From Perkinsus olseni (taxonomy: Eukaryota; Perkinsozoa; Perkinsida; Perkinsidae): a stretch of DNA of 53,891 nucleotides. The notes beneath the pieces were generated by a model. It was not told the DNA's origin and ran no database searches. It saw only the letters and a program-made list of their open reading frames with translations. Shown here in pieces: positions 21,721-31,735 of the stretch (positions are counted from its first letter, which is position 1; each line of letters starts with the position of its first letter). The position numbers were made by a program, and so were the translations under genes. The stretch is from contig JABANP010000369.1 in NCBI GenBank assembly GCA_013115135.1, positions 1 through 53,891 of the forward strand. Reading direction: 5' to 3'.

Positions 21721-22542
21721 TTAAATGAAGTCCATCTCATTCTTAATCGCTTCGGTCTGGCGGAGAAGCTCGGTAAATCCGCGCGCGCCCTAGTGATCGA
21801 TTTGACTGCTAGGTTCTTTGAGGGCTTCACAGAGACCGTGACGATACCAAGTGACATGCCTTTTTCGAAGATGTCTGCAGTGCCCGGCTTACCGCAAGTC
21901 GCGGCGGCAGTGTCACGGAGAAGCATTGACATACGAAAGAAGCTTCTCGAACCGGCGGCTGAGGAGTACGCGAAAGCTCGTTCGACCTTTTCGTATCTTG
22001 CAGTCTTCAACCAAAGATACGTCCACGCCTATGGCGTTTGGTCGAAGGCGGCGGAGGCTCGGCAACGAGAGCTTTTAGAACTTTCCGGAGTGTTCGGCCA
22101 TAAGCAGACGGATCTGGTACGGGCTTTGGACACTACGCCGTACGACCGTGACGATAAGAAGACCTTCGAGCACCGAATCAGGTAATATATCGGTGCCTTG
22201 GATCGAACCTGCGCGGCATTGCTGTTGTCGGGTCTCAGATCCCAGCACTACTTGCTACTGGGGGCTAGCGAAGGGTTCGGTGGAGGCTGTTCTATTATGA
22301 ACGCCCGAGCTCGAGGCAGACAGCATCCTCGAATGCCAGAGGCTCTGAAAGGCACAAGCTCCAGTGCAAAAACTGGTACGCTCCACTCCTATACGGTCAT
22401 GGATGAGGGAGCAACTCTAGGGCAGATTGTTCTGATGGCCCCATCGATCCGACTCGGATCCCGCGCGTGCATTTCTTGCCAGTTAACGAATAGGATGTCT
22501 CTCCGGTGTTTCAGAGGCGTCTTCAGATCGAGACACTCCTAG
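21721..22542 (+). CDS. Uncharacterised multi-exon gene
   Basis: Exons to 21772, at 21833-22181 and at 22239-22542 join in phase. The middle exon encodes TVTIPSDMPFSKMSAVPGLP and then a long helical region ending in DRDDKKTFEHRIR. The last exon continues SQHYLLLGASEGFGGG and stops at 22542. The first intron (60 nt) is a multiple of three without a stop, so it could also be read through. The 5' end lies upstream and is not resolved. I do not recognise the family. Confidence 0.4.
21773..21832 (+). repeat. Intron with the GCGCGC/GATCGAT motif
   Basis: GTAAAT donor and TTCACAG acceptor. GCGCGCGCCCTAGTGATCGA lies at 21781-21800. The codon split across the exons (G|AG) is consistent. Confidence 0.5.
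22182..22238 (+). repeat. Intron with antisense tRNA T-arm
   Basis: GTAATA donor and GGTCTCAG acceptor. GCCTTGGATCGAACCTGCGC lies at 22195-22214, with the B-box complement at 22200-22209. The exon phase is kept (AG|A). Confidence 0.7.
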
Positions 22543-22912
22543 GAACCAGTCTGGGAGGCGGAGGCGTTCTAGCCGAGTAAGCGAGGGAGGGCGTGAGTGA
22601 TACTGCAAATCCTCTCCGAATCCGCTCCCGAGAGTCGTCATCGCCCATAATGTTGACGAGTGGCATTTAGTTGGTGTAGTCACACTCGCCCATCGAAGGC
22701 GATGGCGTCGATTGGTGACTTACAAACCGAGTTTGCTCTTTGGTCACAGTACTTGCGCAGAGGGAAATCTCCACCGATCTTTAAAATGAGAACAATAGTG
22801 TAGCTTCGACAAGGGGCGGTCTGGCTACGGGCAGCGTGCCGTGGTGATGACGATAGCGCCCCATTTCTGGTTGTTCTAGGGTGCAACGGGTAAAGATTCT
22901 CCTGCGCAAGGA
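22543..22912. other. Intergenic, nothing recognised
   Basis: No exon, RNA gene or clear repeat is visible between the two uncharacterised genes. Confidence 0.35.
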
Positions 22913-22915
22913 AGC

Positions 22916-24430
22916 GTGGCGGATGAGCAGCAACAGCAGCAGCCGCAACAGCCACAGCAGCCGCAGCAACAGGAGGGGGACGAGGAGGCCGACAAGCGGG
23001 CGGTCATTCCTGACTTGGAGATATTCGAGTATTCGATGGTCGGCTCTAGTGTTGCCTTCTCGGATACCAATAGGAGAATACCAGATCTTGCGGAGGCGAA
23101 TCGGGAGTAAGAAGCCCAACCTGCTGCTGCTTCGAGTTCAACGCTCATTTTCCATCTGAAATCGTGAAGGGGTAGAGGTGTCGTTTGTGCGGAAGATGCT
23201 CCAGTGGCTCATCACACAACCAGTTGCCTTCGTCCTAGTGCGGGAAGCAGAATTTCTTTTTCTCGGAATTTTTGTGTGACATTCCGACAGAGAGAGGACT
23301 TCCGTCGTCACTCGTAGTCGATTACCGTCAGTGATCGCAGTATTATTGCGATGCAGACTTCGTGACGTGCCAGCTTCGACCTAAGATTCTTTCGTGTCCG
23401 GGTGCACTATATTTTCTCAGATACTTTTTGCAGCTGACGCAGCCCACCGATGCGGACCTGAAGAAGTTTCTGGAACGGCTCGTGTCCTTCCCGAAGGATT
23501 TCCGTCGGATGGCAGCGGGAAGCGATCGTCTCACTACGGGACAGATGATTGAGATCTACTTCCGGTAAGAAATGAGTAAGCCGAAGGTCCAGGGTTCAAT
23601 CCCGGCACCCTGCCTAGGTATAAAAACTTGCTTGGATGCAAGACCATGCGTAGCGGATCGCTTCGAAGCCAAACGTGCAAGCATATCGCTCGGAAGGTGG
23701 GTCGATAGTCGTCGCCTTTCTCCCGATATGTTAATACTGGGCTGCGGAGGGTCGGAGTAAGAGTCGCACCTTGTGTGTGTGCGTGCAACGGTTGTTCTGA
23801 ACTTTGAAGGAATAGCTCACTACTGCGCTGTATGCCGTTTGCATACCACTCGTCGAACACATCGCCTCTTCATCCCCGTTGGGTGGTCCAAATCTATTCA
23901 GTCGTACGAGGTGGCGTGACGGTGTGCGTGTGAGTTTACAGTCTCCAATTTTTGCGATTCTTGCTTGACCCTTATCTAGCTGATGTCATTCAGGAAATCA
24001 AGCGTACGATGTATTATCTGTCGAAGGCAGCCGACAAGGTCCCTCACCTCTGTCCGCGAGCCCCTCCAGTGGGAGCCCATGGAAGGCCGGTGAGTGACGA
24101 TCGGACTTCCGTAGGGCTGTTGAGGACGTTCTGCTCTTTCAGAGTCGCTATTATACGCACGAGTTCCTCCGGTGTTTGGAGCAAAATTCACTTCGTTACA
24201 ACCCCCATCGTCGGCGAGCTATTCTGAACACGGAGGATGACAATTCGCTGAGAGGTGGGCAGACGCTTTTCTACGGTCCGTAAACTGTTGGACGGAATCG
24301 AGAAGACTATAATGGCGCTGCGAAGCTATAAGCCTTTCGCGAGGGCACCAACCGTGTGGCATTCACGGACAAATTCGCCGTCTCTGTCCGGCGGCTTTGA
24401 GGCTGTTCGCTTTTGGCGACCTGTTGGCAT
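22916..24430 (+). CDS. Uncharacterised multi-exon gene with N-terminal poly-Gln
   Basis: The probable start at 22916 reads MADEQQQQQPQQPQQPQQQEG and then an acidic stretch up to a GTAAGA donor near 23107. A later exon (about 23419-23564) encodes LQLTQPTDADLKKFLERLVSFP and DRLTTGQMIEIYFR before the T-arm intron 23565-23617. Further exon-like segments are at about 23983-24090 (LADVIQEIKRTMYYLSKAADKV) and 24143-24250 (SRYYTHEFLRCLEQNSLRYNPH). The product is not recognised; the helical, charged exons suggest a soluble protein. Confidence 0.4.
23565..23617 (+). repeat. Intron with sense tRNA T-arm
   Basis: GTAAGA donor and GCCTAG acceptor. GGTTCAATCC lies at 23593-23602 within GTCCAGGGTTCAATCCCGGC. 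The T-arm and its 3' acceptor-like tail fill the second half of this 53-nt intron. Confidence 0.7.
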
Positions 24431-26553
24431 GTTTTCCTGTGCGTGTTATCGCTAGTGAGGGTGTGCAGGCCTTCGCCCGATAATTATTGGAGTTGCGGAT
24501 ATCCTGGCTTACTCGTAGGCATGATGTTCAGGTAAACTAGAAGATATCCTCGCTACGGCCGTTGCCTCTCATTGCCTCGATTGGGCCGACCTCGAGGCTG
24601 TTGCCCAGCGGAGGTATCGCCCGTCGCCCTTCCAAGGAGGAGGAGGCTCGTTGCAAACAAATAGTTCAATTCCATCATCGTCCCCGAACGATTCGGTTTA
24701 GCGATAGCCTGTTGAGTCGAGTTAGTGAGTGGAGCCGAACGCGCCCGCTTGCATGCACTATAACTGTGAGTGCAGTGTGGCTGTTTGAGGCGGGGCTCAA
24801 GGCAAGAGAAAACTGATCTCGTTGGTGAGCGTGTGTTAAAGAGCATGAGAAGGAAAGCACGCGATTGCTGGGACGAACGGACGCACAGAGAGCATTGCTC
24901 TCAGAGCAATGTGGACACGCAGCAGCAAGGGATGCAGTTGTCACTATAGTGCATGCATGAGGGGGTCGTTGAACGGGTAGGGTGTTCCCGGCCAGACTAG
25001 ACAGTCACTGGAGACAGCAGGAAGCTGGCCACTCTTGGAGTCGGTGATTTCAATGACTGAAAATCACCGACTTTCAGCTCTAATGGCATTAGACTAATGC
25101 CGTTCCTTTCTCACGTAGGAGAAAGGGATAAGGCTCTTGATGCTTCTAGGATAAGCATACACTTGAAATTAGGTCTCGATTTTCTAACAACTTTTTCCGT
25201 GCAAATGAATCGATTTGATTTCTCCTGAGTGTTGCCCCTCGGAGGGTGTATCCGATGCAGCGTATAAACTGAGGCCTCGCCGCGCAATAGTATTAGAAGG
25301 ACAAAACGCTGAAAACCCCAGACTTGATAAGAATTTGTTGCCCGGTGTACTAGTTCGACGGTAGAGAAAGTAGACTGAAGGCGCTAATATATGATCGAGC
25401 TGCGCACGCGATAGAGGTGGATCAAACCCAATGATGTATCCGGACAAACACTGACTCAAAAGGCGGGGCACTAGAGTGTGTGAGGCATGTTCAAGGGAGG
25501 TTCGTGGACCATCGGGTGGCAGGTCGAAGGCTATTCAGCCAGTGTACCGGGCTCCAGTAACTGGAGTCGTCGCTCCGCCCCTGTATTCGGTTTGGCAATG
25601 AGCCGCTCGGCACGATGGCTGGATGTCGGAAGGATCCTAGTTCTTCTCCTTTTGTCTGCGTACACTAGCACACAGACGCACAACCTATGAAGCTAGTGCG
25701 CCTGCTACCAGCCCTATTTTCGTCCTAACGAGCCGGGAGCTACGATACTGCCATTATTAGAAGCAGTCGACGACTGCCAATCGACACTCTCGGCGTATGT
25801 CGGCTGCTGGCTAGCGTCACCATTACTGAACGGCAGCAGCTGGAGATAGGCTGACCGATTGAATATTTTGTGAGGACTGGGGACGAGCGCAGCGCAAAAG
25901 AGGGGGCCACGCACTCTCCTTCAGGATAGCTAAGCGGTGTGCTGCCAATTGGAATCGTGCCGAGCTCGACTGGGTCGCGCGTGTTTTGGCTGAATCAGTG
26001 CACTTTATCCTCCGAGATTGAGTGCTCTTAGCGAAGCGCTCCTTTTTTCTCGATCAGATGCGTCCCTGTGCGACATTGTGGTGTGGGACAGTCAACGACG
26101 ATGCATCGAAATCCTCCAGAGGGCTACGACCGGTCCCATCGCCGTCTCGGCTGCCCACTAACAGCTCGATCCAGTTGTTCCGAGCCAAGCTGACGGGCGA
26201 TCGAGGAGTGCTATTGGAAGGAGGTAGCCAGCAGCATCAGGGAGACATTTGCCATCGCCTCGCTCCTGTGAGCGACGCCCACAATTGGCTGCGTAAACGT
26301 GCGTTCGATGTGAAGGTCGTCCAGTACTATTGTGAGGGGGAATTGGTGCAGACGACTCGTTCATCCTCCCTTCCCAGCGATCGTCCGCGTAGTTACTCGT
26401 GATGGCGAGGCATTCTGGGATGGGGAAGGTGTTTCTGATACAGAGTTTCCCAGGCAGCGCTATTGGACTCATTCCGAAATTCTTTCCCCTCAGACTGAGG
26501 GCCTCAGTCGTCCCCTCTGGTCAGTTGAAGGTTACTCAATCCTCTCAAAACCC
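24431..26553. other. Hairpin-rich intergenic stretch
   Basis: No gene is recognised. The segment 24890-25830 contains many separate stem-loops, including CATTGCTCTCAGAGCAATG (24892-24910), the cluster at 25036-25122, CTCCAGTAACTGGAG near 25551-25565, and CTAGCACA/TGTGC-type words near 25660-25705. An open frame just upstream of the cysteine protease (26332-26553) is probably leader sequence. Confidence 0.4.
25036..25122. repeat. Three consecutive stem-loops
   Basis: GTCGGTGATTT...AAATCACCGAC, then AATGGCATTA...TAATGCC.TT, then CCTTTCTC...GAGAAAGG follow one another with almost no spacing. Each arm is 8 to 11 bp. Confidence 0.7.
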
Positions 26554-28506
26554 ATGCAGCTTGCCGTCGGAGCTATCTACCTTGTTATCGTGGCTCAGGG
26601 CATCGTCGATGGAGCGCCGGATGAGGCTGGTCACGTGGGAGACATCGACAAGGCCTTCCGTGAGTTCATATTGAGGTGAGCCTGGGCGGCAACTGCCGAG
26701 GTGGCCTTCTGGTTACGGCCGACTGATTGAGAACACAACACCCGCGTCTCATAGAGTCTAATCTTCAATCTGCTGTCTTCTCGTCATCCGCCACTCAGCT
26801 CAGATCCTCATTGGAGCAGATAGAATCAACACTGCACTCGAGCCGTTCAGATACAAGAAGAAGTACGACACGGATGAGCAGTTTCAAGTGGCGAAGAATG
26901 CCTTCGCGCAGAGTATGAAAATAGTCGCAGAACTGAGAGCCAACGGTGAGCAGCGAAGCGGCACCTTGTTGCTGCTGTGCTGTCATGGAGCCTCGCAGGC
27001 GACATAACGCACGAGGTCGACGTCAACGAACACTCTGATCTACCAAGGGAAGTCTTCAGTCAGATTCTGCACTGCGTTCCGGATCCGAAACCCAGTCCGA
27101 GTCTGCGAGCAAGTAACTTCACTCGTAGGGCCGTAGCGCCGCTTTTCCGGCGTAATCGGGCGTGCCTTTCAGACACGGACGATACCCCTATAGGAGCTCC
27201 TCCCGCGTCAGTAGACTGGGAAGCTGCTGGCGCGCTGGCACCAGTTAGAGATCAGTCGACCTTGTTCAATTCTTGTGGGAGCTGCTATGCTATTGGAGCC
27301 GCTGGTGGGACGGTGGTCCTCTGGCATTCACCGAGAACAGCTAGCCGATAACGACTTTCCGAGGCTTTGCTGTTTTGTGTCAGTTGTGATGGAAAGCCAC
27401 TTCAAGATCCAAACCGGAATCGCTAAGGTTGTCCCCTTCTCTGTGCAACAAATCGTCGACTGCAGTCAGGCGTACAACAACCAGTGAGTTCAACGACGAG
27501 GGGGCTTTCTCAAGTTCGCCTTCTTTTTTCCAGTGGCTGCAACGGAGGTACGCCAGATAAGGCGTATGCATATTGTGGGGTACAAGGTATCGTGAAGGCT
27601 TCGAGTTATCCCTACAAAGCGAAGCTCGGCACGTGCAAGACATCGGTCACCACCGATCCGAGAAAGCAGTGTTTGAAGGTGAGCCGTCGTTGCTTCCCCG
27701 TTGTTGTAAATAGGCAACGCAAGATGGGAAGTTTCCCTAGTTCTATTCGAGTATCAGATATGCACGCATGCACAAGACGATCAGCGCATAATGAGTAACG
27801 GCCTTTCACGATCGATTCGATCTCTGCCTGAATTAGACATCTTCTTGTCATGGTTGGCTTGCTGAATGCATCCCAACATCTCCTCGAGTGGGACTGTAGT
27901 CGTGGGCAAGAAGAGTCAGACGACAACTTTGTGATGATGATGTTGACCTCGGTCTCAGCGTGGGGACATAACACACGTGGTTACCGTGCCGGCGGCAGAC
28001 GAAACAGCCATGCTGAGAAATGTCGCGAAAGGGCCGGTGGCGGTCAGCATATACGCAGGCGCCCCACCCTTCGAGTACTACAAGAGTGGCATCATCACAG
28101 GTGGGCTCGGCGGTGACCTCAAGCTGCGCTCGAGCATGGTTTGTTCGCCTTCGGTGCAGCCAAGACCTGCGGCGTTTCCAACGTGGATCATACTGTGATC
28201 ATCGTCGGCTACAACACCTCATCGACTGGAGTGCCGTGAGTCTTATTTTTGAATAACACAGGTTTCGGTCGCTATTCCGTTAGTTTTCAGGTATTGGAAA
28301 ATTATGAATACCTGGGGTAAGTCCTGGGGAATGAAAGGGTTTGCTTACGTAGAGAGAACCGGGAACCAGCCAGGTGAGGCGTCGCCTACGTCATCTCTCC
28401 AATTGTTTCCTTATACTCAGGTCCGTGTAATATCCTTGTCGATGCTAATAAGTACCCCATCTACGGTAACACGGTGAAGAGCTCCGTCTGTGCTGGTGGG
28501 CGTTGA
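26554..28506 (+). CDS. Papain-family (C1A) cysteine protease, cathepsin L-like, nine exons
   Basis: Exons 26554-26675, 26851-26945, 26999-27304, 27384-27483, 27534-27678, 27959-28100, 28124-28235, 28291-28373 and 28421-28506 join to about 396 residues. The N-terminus (MQLAVGAIYLVIVAQGIVDG) is a signal peptide; an I29-type propeptide follows (YKKKYDTDEQFQVAKNAFAQ, then VNEHSDLPREVF). The mature enzyme starts near APPASVDWEAAGALAPVRDQ. The catalytic Cys is in SCGSCYAIGA (the usual CGSCWAF has Tyr for Trp), and the region between DQ and CGSC has extra residues (STLFNS). GCNGG is present. The catalytic His is in NVDHTVIIVGY and the Asn in WKIMNTWGKSWGMKGFAY. The family hydrolyses proteins in lysosomes or food vacuoles, or is secreted. 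Stop at 28504. The junction at 28101-28123 is odd (see findings). Confidence 0.85.
26713..26840. repeat. Dispersed repeat copy inside protease intron 1
   Basis: GACTGATTGAGAACACAACA at 26721-26740 and the next 100 bases (TCTAATCTTC..CTGCTGTCTTCT..GTCATCCGC..) are shared with 45912-46045. The shared end (GGAGCAGATAGAATCA near 26813) lies inside this 175-nt intron. A short third copy is at 29475-29505. Confidence 0.7.
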
Positions 28507-28559
28507 AGGTGCCCTTTCCGTATAGTACAGAATATGTCTCAAATGACAACAATATTTTT

Positions 28560-28840
28560 TCATGCCATTGTCAACCTCTTGTCTGTCATTATCAACCTCT
28601 TGTCTGTCATTATCAACCTCTTGCCTGTCCTTATCATGCCAATTTTGTCACGCAATCGTCATCTTTTTACATGCCATTATCACAGCAGTGTAATGCCGTC
28701 ATGACCACCTCATTGCCAACTTCTTGCCCGTCATTGTTACGTCAGTGATTTCATGTCATCGTCATCATTAAACCTGCCATTATTACGTCATCGTGGCGTC
28801 GTCATGTCTCATCGACGTCCACGACGTCATTTTCTCATTT
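28560..28840. repeat. 21-bp tandem repeats grading into degenerate copies
   Basis: TCAACCTCTTGTCTGTCATTA-type 21-bp units repeat three times from about 28570, then decay into TGCCATTATCAC/GTCATCGTC words up to about 28840. In one frame this reads a repeated HYQPLVC heptapeptide, but the start context and stop pattern argue against a real protein. Confidence 0.7.
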
Positions 28841-29734
28841 CTTTCGGTCGCCCTTCTTCCCGTCTCTGCGACTTCGAGCGATTTCTGTGTAGACGAGCGT
28901 TGGTTCGACACTGGCGCGCGCACTCCGCTCACCCCTACACCCGGGAAAGGGAGGTCGCAGTGCATCGCCGTCGTTTTCCTTAACCTGTGTGGCAGCACGC
29001 GTGTGTTTGTCTTGTGTCAAGCCCAAGCTTTGAGAATAATTTTCATCGATTTAGTCAAATCAGGTCTTCCCAGCCACTCAACTGCATGTGGTGTTAAGTT
29101 AACACTGTTAACTCAATCGGCAAACCACTTGCATGAAACTTCTGCGCGTCATTTACCAGTCTTGAAATTGTACTGTCGGGGCAACACCACCGGCACTCCC
29201 ATAGAAGAGAGAAAAGTGACGAATCGACAATGATGCGTGGACCACGTAGTATCTTTGTTACTACGCTGTGTGGTGAGGGGGAGGCTCGGAATCTTACCCT
29301 CATCACACATTGGGGATCTCAGATTCCCATGGTGCAGAGGATGGGAATGTGAACAGCACTTGGTAGGGCTCTGACTGCTTGAAGCAGACTGCTTCTGCAG
29401 CAAGACTCCTACTCATTCGCTTGATTGCATTCTTCGAGCCGTGCCAACCTAGGTTTGCCGTCTACTGTTAGAGACCGACTGATTGAGAACTACACCCGAG
29501 TTGTTCACTGTCATGCACTGTCGCGCAGTTGTGTCAATCTAAGAATAGCAGCGGGAAGATTTCCGGTATGGCTCAAGTTGACCCCCCGAAATTGACGTCC
29601 TTATCGGCGCGATTGATTTCCTTAACCATGAATTTGTGTGCCCTATTTGCGGAATTGAATTCCTCATTTGAAGCCTGCCGCTAGAATGACTTCTTTATCC
29701 TCCAATTGTATCCCCCCATCTCGGCCCTATCCGC
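28841..29734. other. No gene supported
   Basis: This stretch contains a short third copy of the dispersed repeat (GACTGATTGAGAACTACACC at 29477-29496). Open frames overlap on both strands and have no motifs. Confidence 0.35.
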
Positions 29735-29940
29735 CAATTTGCTGATGTCTCAACAACAACAACAACTCGCTAATGTGATGATATCATCCTCGACCCCCAT
29801 ATAGGCTACGGCAACGGCCCTATCCGCCAATTTGCTGATGTCTCAACAACAACAACAACAACTCGCTAATGTGATGATATCATCCTCGACCCCCATATAG
29901 GCTACGGCAACGGCCCTATCCGCCAATTTGCTGATGTCTC

Positions 29941-29999
<59 letters not shown>

Positions 30000-30549
30000 C
30001 TCGCTAATGTGATGATATCATCCTCGACCCCCATATAGGCTACGGCAACGGCCCTATCCGCCAATTTGCTGATGTCTCAACAACAACAACAACAACAACT
30101 CGCTAATGTGATGATATCATCCTCGACCCCCATATAGGCTACGGCAACGGCCCTATCCGCCAATTTGCTGATGTCTCAACAACAACAACTCGCTAATGTG
30201 ATGATATCATCCTCGACCCCCATATAGGCTACGGCAACGGCCCTATCCGCCAATTTGCTGATGTCTCAACAACAACAACAACAACTCGCTAATGTGATGA
30301 TATCATCCTCGACCCCCATATAGGCTACGGCAACGGCCCTATCCGCCAATTTGCTGATGTCTCAACAACAACAACTCGCTAATGTGATGATATCATCCTC
30401 GACCCCCATATAGGCTACGGCAACGGCCCTATCCGCCAATTTGCTGATGTCTCAACAACAACAACAACAACTCGCTAATGTGATGATATCATCCTCGACC
30501 CCCATATAGGCTACGGCAACGGCCCTATCCGCCAATTTGCTGATGTCTC

Positions 30550-30614
<65 letters not shown>

Positions 30615-30941
30615 CTCGCTAATGTGATGATATCATCCTCGACCCCCATATAGGCTACGGCAACGGCCCTATCCGCCAATTTGCTGATGTCTCAACAACA
30701 ACAACAACAACAACTCGCTAATGTGATGATATCATCCTCGACCCCCATATAGGCTACGGCAACGGCCCTATCCGCCAATTTGCTGATGTCTCAACAACAA
30801 CAACAACTCGCTAATGTGATGATATCATCCTCGACCCCCATATAGGCTACGGCAACGGCCCTATCCGCCAATTTGCTGATGTCTCAACAACAACAACTCG
30901 CTAATGTGATGATATCATCCTCGACCCCCATATAGGCTACA
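29735..30941. repeat. Minisatellite with 12 copies and variable (CAA)n tracts
   Basis: A unit of about 80 bp (beginning CTCGCTAATGTGATGATATC and ending GCTGATGTCTCAACAA) recurs twelve times. The constant part seems nearly identical in all copies and contains the palindrome GATGATATCATC. Only the (CAA)n run between units varies, from three to more than twenty triplets; the longest are at about 29941-29999 and 30548-30613. The array starts and ends on partial units. No open frame spans it. Confidence 0.9.
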
Positions 30942-31532
30942 CATGCTCAACACTACGGTTGGTAGCCTACCCGGTAGGCCCTACCACTACTCTGTGTCCA
31001 CAATTGACCAAGGCAGCGGTCACTGGTCTCCTACCTCGACATCTCGGGTGCAGAAGGCTGAGTTCTGCTCACCTCCGCGAGTGCAACCATTAATAATTTT
31101 TTAGTTTCCTATGGTTGCAGTTTAATAGCGCGATCGCTATTGAAGTACCTCATTCTGGAACGACGTGGTCGTTCTGGAACGACACCTTCGGGGCATTCCC
31201 GGCTGCTAGGGGACCGCTCCCTGGGCTAGCCAATGTAGTTAACATGTCTACTCCGTCTCGCGCACCATAACATGCTATCTCCATCTCAAGTTGCGATTCT
31301 TTAAGGCATCGTGTAACGTTCTGCCAGAACGGTTCTGGCGGTGGCCTCATGAAGCGGCTCTCTTGTCGCTCGACAAATGCAACACAGGCTTCGAGGTACT
31401 TCCATTCATACTGGCTCGTGGACAATGAACAGAACATGATCAAACACTTTGGCACCGAATATACCCTGGATGAAACGCTCATGAACGAATCGCGGTACAC
31501 CTGACACGCTTATCATACTGGATAATTCAACA
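30942..31532. other. Region between minisatellite and LTR element; minus-strand open frame
   Basis: An uninterrupted minus-strand frame of 116 codons (31150-31500) reads SQYEWKYLEACVAFVERQESRF and similar. It could be an exon or a decayed element end. No domain is recognised. The near-repeat GTTCTGGAACGACG occurs twice at about 31151-31182. Confidence 0.3.
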
Positions 31533-31735
31533 GAGAATCGGAACTCGTGATTGTGTAGAATCTCTCTCGTTTGTGTGATGGAGACATTATTGATCGAAGT
31601 ATCTGTCGCTAGGCTTAAGTGATATACATTGATGTCATTTATGAGATGAGTAGGAAATCTACTTGTCCTCTACATCTTCTATAAGCATTGGTTACTATGA
31701 GCTACTCTTTTGTTGGGTTTAAGTTCAACGAGGAC
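31533..31735 (+). repeat. 5' LTR containing the gag start codon
   Basis: 203-bp repeat matched at 37636-37838. The gag ATG at 31697 lies inside it, so the first 13 codons (MSYSFVGFKFNED) are LTR-encoded. The 3' LTR therefore carries the same start. Confidence 0.85.

Noticed and set aside
28503..28748. Cys/His-rich repeat peptide (HYQPLVC heptads)
   Set aside because: It is a translation of a decaying 21-bp tandem repeat in intergenic DNA, with no start context and no homologue recognised.
29735..30941. Poly-Gln/Asn/Thr-coding repeat protein in the CAA minisatellite
   Set aside because: The constant part of the unit contains stops (for example TAATGTGATGATA and ATATAGG) so no frame stays open across units.
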